From Glaciecola amylolytica (GTDB lineage: Bacteria > Bacteroidota > Bacteroidia > Flavobacteriales_D > Crocinitomicaceae), in contig CP034120.1 in NCBI GenBank assembly GCA_003856375.1, positions 3,529,501 through 3,593,500 of the forward strand: a DNA stretch of 64,000 bases, read 5' to 3'. A program made the position numbers and the translations under genes. The notes beneath the pieces are model-generated. The model did not search any database, was not told where the DNA came from, and was given only the letters and a program-made list of their open reading frames with translations. This document shows, in pieces, positions 56,001 to 64,000 of this stretch (position 1 is its first letter; every line of letters begins with the position of its first letter).

Positions 56001-57408
56001 AGGATTCAAAATTCAATACGGAATGACTGGATTCCCGTTGTATTCTACAAGCTCAATCACAGTTCCTGCAAACGGAATCAACTTTGCTGATACAGTAGTC
56101 GACGCGAACTTAATGGGATCTGGTGTTTATCAGGTATATGTTCAGGCTCTTTGCGCAGGTACAAATGACACTTCAAACTTTGTTGGACCAATCACGATTG
56201 TGATGCCTGCAACGAATGACATCGTTTGTGCACAGGAAGTACTGCAATTAAATCAAACTTATACATTCAACAATGCGACGGCAGCAGTTTCTTTAAACGA
56301 AACAAACATTGCTCCACCGGCTACAGGTGCTCAAACGACGACCGGATGGGTGAATTCTACTTTGAACGGAACCTTGTGGTACACATTTGTTGCTCCGCCG
56401 TCCGGATCTGTGAGAATCAACTCTACAGCAATCAACTACAATGGTCAGGCTGCGGTGTATTCTGCTTTAAACTGTGCGGATTTCAACACCTTCGCTTTTA
56501 AAGCTGGTAACGACGATGCAATCGGTGGTGGAAGTGTTGCTCCGAACTTCACAGTTTGTGATTTAACACCGGGAACAACTTACTACATCATGTATGACAA
56601 GTTTGATGCGACTTCCGGAAACTTCAGCTTGAAGGTTACTGAAATCGTATTGGAAGCAGGATCAATCAACCCGATTACAAATGTTTGCAGTGGTGATACA
56701 GTGAACTTGTTCAACACAATTCTGGGTTACGATGCTGATGGTGTGTGGTCTTCTCCTATCCCGGCAGTAAATGTAAGTATCCAGGATTCACTGTTTGTTT
56801 CAACAGGTCTTGCATACCAGACATTCAACCTTCAATACCGTGTAACAGATGGTTGTGCATATGATTCGATTGTTTCCCAAGTGAAGATCTTCCAACCTTC
56901 CAATGCAGGACAGGACGGCGTGATTACTGCTTGTAGAAACGAACCTATTGATTTGTTGGCAGGATTGAACGGAAATACGGATTTGAATGGTGATTGGTAC
57001 AATACACAGAATATCCTTATGCCAAATTCTCAGATCACAACTGAAAACTTCGCAGGACAGTACAACTACGATTACGTTTCCGGAAACGGGGTATGTCCGG
57101 ACGATACTGCATTGGTTGTAGTAACTGTTCTGAACTGTAACTGGTTGTCTGTAGCTGAAAATGCATTGGAAGCAGTGAGCATTTACCCGAATCCTTCTAC
57201 AGGGCTAGTGTATGTACAATCGACTTTCTCAACAGGAAACTTTAACCTGACCGTGATGGATGTAAACGGTCGTACTGTTCAAACAAGTACAAACACCATT
57301 TCTTTGGGCACAAACACCATTGATTTGAAAGAGGTTGAAAGAGGTACATACTTCTTCAAGCTTTCAAGCGATGATGCTGAAAAAATATTCAGAGTTGTGA
57401 TTCAGTAA
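53089..57408 (+). CDS. Large T9SS type A secreted protein with right-handed beta-helix (paralogue 2)
   Basis: A 1439-residue exported protein (signal peptide MKKNFKQPLLGVMFALGI ... HSQ, about residue 27). Residues about 30-560 form a right-handed parallel beta-helix with many short N-rich turns (SGSDNVTIDGS, NNFTIKNNIIIG, VLVENNEVKKAY, GTGHKIYYNSVHLSGN), ending with NPDIGAYEFSG. An FN3 domain follows, then the shared 800-residue module and the type A sorting domain (SIYPNPSTGLVYVQS ... GTYFFKLSSD). Beta-helices of this sort occur in polysaccharide-binding or polysaccharide-cleaving proteins and adhesins; no catalytic site is evident. It is almost colinear with paralogue 3 over its full length. 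Confidence 0.88.
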   Translation: MKKNFKQPLLGVMFALGILSVSNVHSQVDLTATGGTVTATYTTVSAAFTAVNAGTHTGTISISITGNTTEPAAPVALSANGVGTASFTSLVIKPTVAAIISGAPNAGNGVINFSGSDNVTIDGSIAVGGTTRDLTIQNTSATTVGNTTAIRLIGQTTAGTGLALNNFTIKNNIIIGNTPGNNGASGSTVTSSYGIYAGSNSTTTLSTTGAGADYDNVLVENNEVKKAYIGVYFYAATANQNNNLIIRGNTIGSATAADQIGFKGINAYHTLIGTISKNTIFNIQTTASVNAAGIELGGTTDNVQVSSNVLRTIYNTATGGWGCYGINIAAGTNYVIDNNSISDIQTTNYSATSTTYNAFGIRLVAGTGHKIYYNSVHLSGNYTYTGNTTASSAALVVTSTSVTGLDIRNNIFSNTMTSVATGAKEFSTVWFPGGYNFTNASLDRNYYGIPNDANHLVGKIGTTAGTGSYANLAAWQTITQVNNASNNVYSVPIANTVPPFTSNTNLLPLTTVPTALESGALAVASLGTPNVDITAATRPGAGGTNPDIGAYEFSGMPITCPQPLSMSIMSASYTDANISWNSGGSETLWQLQYGAPGFALGTGTFVTAPTNPDTLTGLTPNSFYQVYVRAICGSGDTSLWTGPVTFNTYNQGTYMDWSTDCPAAGFIDIATTGTDLGLTDDSEVGMALPFPILYQGTLVTDCTIGNNGGMALGTTTAQIGYGGNMTTLAGNFIFPWGDDMDDETGNVYQQTIGTAPNRTFIVQWDNICNFSGSLTAPTVTFQAQFDEATGKIWFVYDDVVFGAPNAGDDYAANADIGVSGPNQDLNVSNDNATYLQNNSCVEFYYTDCPKPKNFVTTFLSGNEIQFGWTAGFSNETAWIVEYGTAGFTPGTGTILNETNSFSTISGLIQLTDYTIYIYANCANGDTSLALIHNFTTLPYCSNITGLAGAADPDSLELTWNWTASSVLYPVTGFKIQYGMTGFPLYSTSSITVPANGINFADTVVDANLMGSGVYQVYVQALCAGTNDTSNFVGPITIVMPATNDIVCAQEVLQLNQTYTFNNATAAVSLNETNIAPPATGAQTTTGWVNSTLNGTLWYTFVAPPSGSVRINSTAINYNGQAAVYSALNCADFNTFAFKAGNDDAIGGGSVAPNFTVCDLTPGTTYYIMYDKFDATSGNFSLKVTEIVLEAGSINPITNVCSGDTVNLFNTILGYDADGVWSSPIPAVNVSIQDSLFVSTGLAYQTFNLQYRVTDGCAYDSIVSQVKIFQPSNAGQDGVITACRNEPIDLLAGLNGNTDLNGDWYNTQNILMPNSQITTENFAGQYNYDYVSGNGVCPDDTALVVVTVLNCNWLSVAENALEAVSIYPNPSTGLVYVQSTFSTGNFNLTVMDVNGRTVQTSTNTISLGTNTIDLKEVERGTYFFKLSSDDAEKIFRVVIQ
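55027..57408 (+). repeat. 2.38-kb repeated 3' module, copy 2
   Basis: See copy 1. The first third (WSTDCPAAGFIDIATTG to the NSCVEFYYTDCPKP region) is nearly identical to copy 1. The part around CSNITGLAGAADPDSLEL differs from copies 1 and 3, which resemble each other there. Confidence 0.9.
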
Positions 57409-57433
57409 TAGATCTAAAATAAATCATCAGTTG

Positions 57434-57470
57434 CAAAACCCTTTCTGTTTCAGGAGGGGTTTTGTTTTAA
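57434..57470 (+). terminator. Terminator after paralogue 2
   Basis: CAAAACCC (57434-57441) pairs with GGGTTTTG (57457-57464), followed by TTTT; it corresponds in position to the terminator after paralogue 1. Confidence 0.75.
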
Positions 57471-57680
57471 AAAAATCATTAATCCCGGAATTTGTTTATT
57501 TTTTAGTCTTTTTAAACATTTTTATGTTTTTTTGGCTATAAGGTTTTTGTTCGCTGAAAAGAAAAATTTATTCGTCGAAAGCCTCATTTCATTCAGCGAA
57601 ACAATTCTTGTTGACCAGTCAATCATTGATACCTGGTATCTCGTGCTATTCCCTCGTAATTAATCAAGTTGACAAATAAT

Positions 57681-57688
57681 TATCTTTG
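57681..57688 (+). promoter_or_regulatory. -7 box for paralogue 3
   Basis: TATCTTTG fits TAnnTTTG, 15 bases before the ATG at 57704, the same distance as for paralogue 2. Confidence 0.55.
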
Positions 57689-57703
57689 TCGAAACTGATG
57701 ATT

Positions 57704-60700
57704 ATGAAGAAAAATTACAAGCAGCCCTTACTGGGGGTTATGTTTGCGTTAGGTATTTTCTCCGTTTCCAATGTCCATTCTCAAGTGGATTTGACGGCAA
57801 CCGGAGGTACCGCGACTGCAACATACACCACCGTAAGTGCAGCATTTGCAGCAGTAAATGCTGGAACTCACACAGGTACAATTTCAATTAGCATTACCGG
57901 AAACACCACAGAACCTGCAACTCCGGTTGCATTATCTGCAAATGGTGTAGGTACGGCTTCTTTTGCTTCTCTGGTTATTAAACCTGCAGCAACAGCGATT
58001 ATCTCCGGTGCACCTGACGCAGGAAACGGAGTTTTAAACTTTAGCGGATCTGATAATGTGACTATTGACGGTTCCATTACTCCGGGAGGGACAACAAGAG
58101 ACCTTACGATCCAAAACACGAACGCAAATACTATTTCCAACACAGCTGCCATTCGTTTGATTGGTCAGACTACTGCAGGAACAGGATTGGCGCTTAGCAA
58201 CTTTGCTATCAAGAACAACATCCTTATTGGTAGCACAACAGGAAACAACGGTGCATCAGGAAGTTCTGTTACCTCTTCCTACGGAATCTACGCAGGATCG
58301 AGCTCAGCAACCACGATGTCTTCAACTGGTTCAGGTGCAGATTATGACAACGTATTGGTTGAAAACAATGAAGTAAAGAAAGCTTACATCGGGGTTTACT
58401 TTTACGGTGCTGCTGCAAACCAAAACGACAACCTGATTATCCGTAAAAACACAATCGGCTCTACAACTGCCGCTGACCAAATTGGTTACAAAGGAATCAA
58501 TGCGTATCACACATTAATCGGTACAATTTCTCAAAACACGATTTCTAACATTCAGTTGAGTACATCTGTAAACACAGCTGGAATTGAAGTTGGTGGAACA
58601 TCTGACAACGTGAAAATATCGTCTAACGTGATCAGTTCTGTTTACAGTACATCAACAAGCGGTTACGGTAGCTACGGAATCAACATCGAAGGCGGAAACA
58701 ATTATGTTGTAGACAACAACAGTATTTCTGATATTAAAACGATCAATTATAGCGCTACATCTACCACTTACAACGCTTTTGGTATTCGTATCACTTCAGG
58801 AACAGGTCATAAAATTTATTACAACTCTGTTCACCTTTCAGGAAACTACACAAATACAGGTTCAACAGTTGCAGCAAGTGCAGCTCTTACAGTAACTTCA
58901 ACAAGTGTTATCGGTTTGGATATCCAGAACAACGTGTTCTCAAATACGATGACATCTGTAGCAACAGGAACAAAAGAATTCAGTACAGTATGGTTCCCTA
59001 GCGGATACAATTTCACCAATGCTTCTTTAAACAGAAATTATTACGGAATTCCGAATGACGCAAACCACCTGGTTGGAAAAATCGGAACAACTACAGGAAC
59101 AGGAAACTATTTGAACCTGGGTACATGGAAAACAATTACGCAAGTAAACAATGCGGGTAACAACGTGAACTCAGCTCCGGTTTCCAACACACTTGCTCCG
59201 TTTACTTCAAACACAAACTTAGTGCCTTTGACAACAGTTCCGACTGCTTTGGAAGGTGGTGCTTTAGCAATTGCTTCATTAGGTTCTCCAAATGTAGATC
59301 TTACCGGCGCAACAAGACCGGGTACAGGAACAAACCCTGATATTGGTGCTTACGAGTTTTCAGGAATGCCTATTACTTGTCCTCAGCCATTATCCATCAC
59401 GGTTCAATCTGCAGCACTTACCACTGCTAACATTACATGGAACTCAAGTGGGTCAGAAACATTGTGGCAGTTACAATACGGTGCTCCGGGATTCGTATTG
59501 GGTTCAGGAACAAGCGTACTTGCTCCTACTAACCCTGATACCCTTACAGGTTTGACTTCAAACTCATTCTATCAGGTTTATGTCAGAGCGATTTGTGGTG
59601 CAGGTGACACTTCATTATGGACTGGTCCTGTTTCTTTCAACACTTACAATCAGGCTCCTTATATGGAGTGGAAATCTAATTGTCCGAATGCAGGATTCAT
59701 TGATATCGCAGCAACAGGAACTGATCTTAACTTGACAGATGACAGTGAACAAGGAATGACACTTCCGTTCCCTATTTTATATCAAGGTACTTTAGTTAAT
59801 AACTGTACAATCGGAAATAACGGTGGTATGGCTCTTGGAACAACTACAGCTGATGTTGTACCATCTCCGGGAAGCATGACGGGATTAGCAGGAAATTTCA
59901 TTTACCCTTGGGGAGATGATATGGATGATGAGTCAGGAAATGTATACCAACAAACAATTGGTACTGCTCCAAACAGAACGTTCATCGTTCAGTGGGACAA
60001 TATCTGTAACTATTCAGGTTCTGCAACAGCTCCAACAGTAACTTTCCAGGTACAGTTTGACGAAGCGACAGGAAAAATCTGGTTTGTATACGATGACGTA
60101 GTTTTCGGTGCTCCGAACGCTGCAGATGATTATGCTGCAAATGCTGACATCGGTGTTTCAGGTCCGAACCAGGATTTGAACGTATCCAATGACAACGCTG
60201 CTTATTTACAAAACAATACGTGTGTGGAATTCTTCTACACAGATTGTCCGAAACCAAGAAGCTTTGTAACAACTTTCTTGAGTGCTGAAGAAATCCAATT
60301 CGGATGGACAGCAGGATTATCAAGTGAAACAGCATGGATTATTGAATACGGTCCTGAAGGATTTACTCCGGGAACTGGTACAACAATCAATTCAACCAAC
60401 AGTTTCTCAACGATCACCAACTTGGTACAAGTATCAGATTACACGATTTACATCTATGCAAACTGTGCTAACGGTGATACATCTTTGGCTTTGATTCACA
60501 ATTTCACAACCTTGCCTCGTTGTTCCAATCCTTCTACAATTGGTGGAACTGCAGCTCCGGATTCATTGAAATTGACTTGGGCATGGACACCGTCAAGCGT
60601 ATTGTATCCTGCTCAATCATTCAAGATTCAGTACGGAATGACAGGATTCCCATTGTACTCAGTACCTTCTGTTACAGCAAACGGAACAAACTTAGCTGAT

Positions 60701-62014
60701 ACCATTCACGATGCAGCACTAATAGCTTCAGGTGTTTACCAGGTTTATGTACAAGCTGTTTGTCTTGGTGGAGATACCTCTTCATTTGTAGGACCTTACA
60801 CGATTGTAATGCCGGCAACAAACGACATCGTTTGTTCACAGGAATTGTTACAATTAGGTCGTACATATACTTTCAACAACACTACAGCAACTGTTTCTAC
60901 CAATGAAACATTGATTGCTCCTCCTGCAACGGGTTCTCAAACAACAACAGGATGGGTGAATTCTACTTTGAACGGTACCTTGTGGTATACATTCGTTGCT
61001 CCTCCGTCCGGATCTGTGAGAATCAACTCTACGGCAATCAACTACGATGGTCAGGCTGCTGTTTACTCTGCAACTAACTGTGCAGACTTCAACACATTCT
61101 CGTTGAAAGCTGCTAACGATAACGCTATCGGTGGAACAAGCAATGCTCCTAACTTCACAGTTTGTGGATTGACTCCGGGAACGGCTTATTACATCATGTA
61201 CGATAAGTTTAACTCTACAGCAGGAAACTTCAGCTTGAATGTTTCTCCAATCGTATTGGAAGCAGGAACAACCAGCTCAATTACAAATGTTTGTACAGGT
61301 GATACAGTGAACTTGTTCAACACCATTGTAAATTACAACACAGGCGGAACCTGGTCTTCTTCTATTCCGGCAGTAAACATCAGTCTTCAGGATTCCTTGT
61401 TTATCTCAACAGGTCTTGCATACCAGACATTCAACCTTCAATACCGCGTAACGGATGGTTGTGCATATGATTCGATTGTTTCTCAAGTGAGAATTTTCAA
61501 GCCTTCAAATGCTGGTCAGGATGGAATCATTACAGCTTGTAAGAATGAGCCTATCGATTTATTGGCAGGATTGAACGGAAACACAGATTTGAACGGTGAT
61601 TGGTACAATACACAAAATGTCCTTATGCCGAACTCTCAGATCACAACTGCAAACTTCCCGGGACAATACAACTACGATTACGTTTCCGGAAACGGAGTTT
61701 GCCCGGATGATACGGCAATGGTTGTAGTAACTGTTCTAAGCTGTAACTGGTTGTCGGTTGACGAGAATGCATTGGAAGAAGTAAGCATCTATCCGAATCC
61801 TTCTACAGGTTTGGTATATGTTGAATCTACATTTGCAACAGGTAGCTTTAACTTAACTGTTACAGATATCAACGGACGTACAATCCAGACAGGTAAAAAC
61901 ACTATTTCTTTGGGTACAAACACCATTGATTTGAAAGATGTTGAAAGAGGTACATACTTCTTCAAACTTTCAAATGACAGTGCTGAAAAAGTATTCCGAA
62001 TCGTGATTCAGTAA
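57704..62014 (+). CDS. Large T9SS type A secreted protein with right-handed beta-helix (paralogue 3)
   Basis: A 1436-residue protein, colinear with paralogue 2: signal peptide MKKNYKQPLLGVMFALGI ... HSQ, beta-helix (about residues 30-560, with SGSDNVTIDGS and GTGHKIYYNSVHLSGN conserved), NPDIGAYEFSG, FN3, the shared module and the type A sorting domain (SIYPNPSTGLVYVES ... GTYFFKLSND). Differences lie mostly in loops. In the module WSTDCPAAG reads WKSNCPNAG, and AQIGYGGNMTTL is replaced by ADVVPSPGSMTGL. I chose ATG 57704 by analogy with paralogue 2; ATG 57698, two codons earlier, is also possible. Surface or released protein; specific role unknown. Confidence 0.88.
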   Translation: MKKNYKQPLLGVMFALGIFSVSNVHSQVDLTATGGTATATYTTVSAAFAAVNAGTHTGTISISITGNTTEPATPVALSANGVGTASFASLVIKPAATAIISGAPDAGNGVLNFSGSDNVTIDGSITPGGTTRDLTIQNTNANTISNTAAIRLIGQTTAGTGLALSNFAIKNNILIGSTTGNNGASGSSVTSSYGIYAGSSSATTMSSTGSGADYDNVLVENNEVKKAYIGVYFYGAAANQNDNLIIRKNTIGSTTAADQIGYKGINAYHTLIGTISQNTISNIQLSTSVNTAGIEVGGTSDNVKISSNVISSVYSTSTSGYGSYGINIEGGNNYVVDNNSISDIKTINYSATSTTYNAFGIRITSGTGHKIYYNSVHLSGNYTNTGSTVAASAALTVTSTSVIGLDIQNNVFSNTMTSVATGTKEFSTVWFPSGYNFTNASLNRNYYGIPNDANHLVGKIGTTTGTGNYLNLGTWKTITQVNNAGNNVNSAPVSNTLAPFTSNTNLVPLTTVPTALEGGALAIASLGSPNVDLTGATRPGTGTNPDIGAYEFSGMPITCPQPLSITVQSAALTTANITWNSSGSETLWQLQYGAPGFVLGSGTSVLAPTNPDTLTGLTSNSFYQVYVRAICGAGDTSLWTGPVSFNTYNQAPYMEWKSNCPNAGFIDIAATGTDLNLTDDSEQGMTLPFPILYQGTLVNNCTIGNNGGMALGTTTADVVPSPGSMTGLAGNFIYPWGDDMDDESGNVYQQTIGTAPNRTFIVQWDNICNYSGSATAPTVTFQVQFDEATGKIWFVYDDVVFGAPNAADDYAANADIGVSGPNQDLNVSNDNAAYLQNNTCVEFFYTDCPKPRSFVTTFLSAEEIQFGWTAGLSSETAWIIEYGPEGFTPGTGTTINSTNSFSTITNLVQVSDYTIYIYANCANGDTSLALIHNFTTLPRCSNPSTIGGTAAPDSLKLTWAWTPSSVLYPAQSFKIQYGMTGFPLYSVPSVTANGTNLADTIHDAALIASGVYQVYVQAVCLGGDTSSFVGPYTIVMPATNDIVCSQELLQLGRTYTFNNTTATVSTNETLIAPPATGSQTTTGWVNSTLNGTLWYTFVAPPSGSVRINSTAINYDGQAAVYSATNCADFNTFSLKAANDNAIGGTSNAPNFTVCGLTPGTAYYIMYDKFNSTAGNFSLNVSPIVLEAGTTSSITNVCTGDTVNLFNTIVNYNTGGTWSSSIPAVNISLQDSLFISTGLAYQTFNLQYRVTDGCAYDSIVSQVRIFKPSNAGQDGIITACKNEPIDLLAGLNGNTDLNGDWYNTQNVLMPNSQITTANFPGQYNYDYVSGNGVCPDDTAMVVVTVLSCNWLSVDENALEEVSIYPNPSTGLVYVESTFATGSFNLTVTDINGRTIQTGKNTISLGTNTIDLKDVERGTYFFKLSNDSAEKVFRIVIQ
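59640..62014 (+). repeat. 2.38-kb repeated 3' module, copy 3
   Basis: See copy 1. This is the most diverged copy in the first third, but its CSNPSTIGGTAAPDSLKLTW part matches copy 1 better than copy 2 does. Confidence 0.88.
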
Positions 62015-62041
62015 GTAAACTGATTCTTAATTCATTTTTAG

Positions 62042-62076
62042 AAACCCCTCCCGGAATATTCCGGGAGGGGTTTTTT
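62042..62076 (+). terminator. Strong terminator after paralogue 3
   Basis: A perfect 32-bp palindrome (62042-62073, arms AAACCCCTCCCGGAAT and its complement) followed by T residues, 27 bases past the stop. Confidence 0.92.
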
Positions 62077-62299
62077 GTTGATTAATCAATAATTGTAACA
62101 ATAGTTGATGTAAAAATTAACATGACAATTGCTTTATCAATGTGAAAAATCACTGATTTCACCACCTGATAAAACTCAATAAAAACAAGGCTTACAGAAG
62201 AAAAAAACCATCCATCACGAAAACTTCACGTATTAGATACTCAATATGTTATCTCAGTAAAAAGAAAAAAAATAATGTATTAATAAACTGTTATTATTT

Positions 62300-62307
62300 T
62301 ACATTTG
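62300..62307 (+). promoter_or_regulatory. -7 box for the last gene
   Basis: TACATTTG fits TAnnTTTG, 26 bases before the ATG at 62334. No -33 match seen. Confidence 0.45.
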
Positions 62308-62333
62308 CCTGAACATCTACTAAATAAAAACTT

Positions 62334-64000
62334 ATGAAGAAAACACTACGAAAGTATCTCGCGATGCTATCCTTACTCGTTACATCAATTTTTTTGAGTT
62401 CGGGTTGGGCACAAATCAATTACACAGCCAATTTTGATGTCGACATGCAAAGCTGGACATCACCCGGAGGAGACTTTAATCAGTTCACGGGAGCTACAGC
62501 ATGTAACACCGGTGCAGTACGCACCAATCTTTACAGCGGGAATGCTGATGCGATCTTTTTATCACCTTCTTTAGGTACAGCAAGTGGTAATGGAGTTATC
62601 ATGTCTTACGACTACAAAGTAGCCAACTGGAGTGCCAACACAACCGGTACATCCAACCCTTGGGGAAGCTTTGTTGTGGAGTATGCAAGTGCTGCGGGAG
62701 GACCGTGGACAGCTGTTGCAGGATCTACCGTAAACCAATCGAATCACACAGTTTCAGGAAGCTGTGCGACTAAAACAATTGGTTTCACTCCTCCGGCAGG
62801 AGCTCTTTTTGTTCGCTTCAACTGTATCTGGTCTGCAGGAGATTATTATCTCAACTTTGACAATATTACATTGCAAGACGCTGCTGCTCCTCCAACACCA
62901 ACACAAGCAGCAGGAATCCCGACTTGTTCAGCAGGTACTACCATTGATGTTACAGGAACTCCTCCTGCAAATACGACCTGGTACTGGCAGTCAAGTGCAA
63001 CAGGAACAAGTACAGCAAATGCTTATGCAGGACCGTTTACAATCAACGCGAACGGAACTTATTACATGAGAGCATTAAACACGCTTTACAACGTTTGGTC
63101 TGCTGCTTCTTCAGTAGTAGTAAGCAACTTCCCTGTTGTTACAACTCCACCCGTTCCGACGGCAGGACAAAACCCTGCTTGTGCACCTGGAACAACGTTA
63201 ACAATGCCTACACCTGCTGCCGGTTATGTTGATTACTGGCAAACAAGTGCAAACCCACCATTCACAACTACGAACTCCGCTGCAACACCGTTAAACGTGT
63301 CTTCTACCGGAACTTATTATGTAGCTACCTATGAAACTGCAAGCCAGTGCTGGTCACCTACAAGTTCTTTAGCAGTTACAATAAACTCCGTTATCCCTGG
63401 AAACCCAACAGCGAATCCAAGCAATTACAATTACTGTACAACAGCATCTCCGATGCCGGTTGTTGCTCAGATTCCTGTTTTAAGCGGACCTCAAACCTGT
63501 ACGGTTTCAGGAAGTGCTTCAGGAACGGATAATTCTGGTGTTACTGCGACGGTAACAAACTTCAGCTGTCCGAACGGACCAATCACATCAGCTTCATTGG
63601 CTTCAACAATCAGTGGTAGTTTTTGTGGAACATGGTACTCATATAACATTGTTGTAAACGGTACTACGGTTGCAACGAACCAATGTAACCTGGCTAGCTT
63701 CAACTTAACTCCATATTTACCATTGACTTCAGTTTCAATTGTTTCTGTAGATAATGACAACTTTGGAGATGGTGTTACTTTGAACTTAACAGTTACTCTG
63801 AACTTTACAGGACCACTTCCAACTCAGCCAGCTTATACTATTGATTGGTTTAGTGCGGCTACAGGAGGAACTCAGGTTGGGAACACGGCATCTATGAATG
63901 CTTTGGGAACTTCTGTTTTGCCAACTCCAACAAACGGTACTTATACTTTCTATGCGCAAACAAACCTTGGAAACTGTATGAGTCCTGCACGTGTTCCTGT
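62334..64000 (+). CDS. Large secreted Ig-like repeat protein, 3' truncated by window end
   Basis: The frame is open from ATG 62334 to the end of the window (555 codons) with no stop. It begins with a signal peptide (MKKTLRKYLAMLSLLVTSIFLSS ... WAQ). Residues about 28-185 form a jelly-roll-like domain (SWTSPGGDFNQFTG ... YYLNFDNITLQD) like the start of the HYR protein at 26416. Next come Ig-like units of about 80 residues with TWYWQSSATGTSTA- and YVDYWQTSANPPF-type motifs, and a segment with Cys pairs (about residues 360-475). The sorting domain would lie outside the window; T9SS export is expected from composition and context only. It has its own promoter box and is separate from the type A array. 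Confidence 0.85.
   Translation, partial: MKKTLRKYLAMLSLLVTSIFLSSGWAQINYTANFDVDMQSWTSPGGDFNQFTGATACNTGAVRTNLYSGNADAIFLSPSLGTASGNGVIMSYDYKVANWSANTTGTSNPWGSFVVEYASAAGGPWTAVAGSTVNQSNHTVSGSCATKTIGFTPPAGALFVRFNCIWSAGDYYLNFDNITLQDAAAPPTPTQAAGIPTCSAGTTIDVTGTPPANTTWYWQSSATGTSTANAYAGPFTINANGTYYMRALNTLYNVWSAASSVVVSNFPVVTTPPVPTAGQNPACAPGTTLTMPTPAAGYVDYWQTSANPPFTTTNSAATPLNVSSTGTYYVATYETASQCWSPTSSLAVTINSVIPGNPTANPSNYNYCTTASPMPVVAQIPVLSGPQTCTVSGSASGTDNSGVTATVTNFSCPNGPITSASLASTISGSFCGTWYSYNIVVNGTTVATNQCNLASFNLTPYLPLTSVSIVSVDNDNFGDGVTLNLTVTLNFTGPLPTQPAYTIDWFSAATGGTQVGNTASMNALGTSVLPTPTNGTYTFYAQTNLGNCMSPARVP

Larger units (their letters stand above)
57409..57703. other. Spacer between paralogues 2 and 3
   Basis: The 295-base spacer has the same layout as 52795-53088 (terminator, T-rich blocks, CAATCATTGA, -7 box), with many substitutions. 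Confidence 0.65.
62015..62333. other. 319-base intergenic region after the type A array
   Basis: It holds a strong terminator at its start and a -7 box at its end; between them is AT-rich sequence with no open frame or recognisable element. Confidence 0.6.

Noticed and set aside
48799-62014. Composite transposon or prophage as the cause of the repeated modules
   Set aside because: There is no transposase, integrase, terminal inverted repeat or target duplication; the copies are in-frame gene segments.

Overview
The window looks like the chromosome of a gliding or surface-active member of the Bacteroidota, most likely order Flavobacteriales; a Fluviicola/Crocinitomicaceae-like organism is my best guess, by inference only. 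The grounds are type IX secretion (T9SS) sorting domains of both type A and type B, PorP/SprF partner proteins, an OmpA/propeller protein with PorE-like architecture, DUF1343/NamZ, a Kdo transferase, TAnnTTTG promoter boxes, few Shine-Dalgarno sequences, and moderate G+C judged by eye. I saw no tRNA, rRNA, CRISPR array, transposase or phage gene.

Layout. 1-6.9 kb: end of a surface polysaccharide locus (bacterial tyrosine kinase, RmlC-like epimerase, polyprenyl-phosphate sugar-1-phosphate transferase), then a lytic transglycosylase lipoprotein and uvrA. 6.9-16.9 kb (minus strand): two small exported proteins, then a tightly packed operon of a 1825-residue type B adhesin, PorP/SprF and a PorE-like OmpA protein. 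17-26.3 kb: LOG-family protein, an outer-membrane-type protein with waaA, an FtsX-type permease head to head with a NamZ-like lipoprotein, a small lipoprotein, a membrane-anchored glutamate-synthase-domain protein and purE. 26.4-30.8 kb: a second type B protein (HYR repeats) with its own PorP/SprF. 30.9-37.1 kb: acyltransferase, obg-PAP2-crcB, hpt-adk and purK. 37.2-45 kb: a 1413-residue propeller/7TM/PAS/SpoIIE sensor phosphatase, rbfA with a second FtsX-type permease, and an MsbA-like ABC exporter. 45.3-64 kb: a run of very large secreted proteins (one type B, three tandem type A paralogues and one that runs off the window), broken only by a small SDR gene on the minus strand.

How it fits together. 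Much of the window serves the envelope: polysaccharide assembly, LPS core, lipid remodelling, peptidoglycan turnover, probable lipoprotein or lipid export, and above all T9SS cargo. The two type B proteins that have a PorP/SprF directly downstream look like dedicated cargo-partner pairs. The type A array at 48.8-62.0 kb has been built by duplication and recombination: three genes carry the same 2.38 kb 3' module, and their segments show conflicting relationships.

The most interesting observations are the mosaic type A array, a probable ATT start codon in an FtsX-type gene translationally coupled to rbfA, a PKD/SprB-like insertion inside the other FtsX-type permease, an SDR protein that lacks the YxxxK catalytic motif, a SpoIIE output on a propeller sensor, an inverted-repeat family around ATTACGTCCG, and several promoters placed so that the mRNA would be leaderless.
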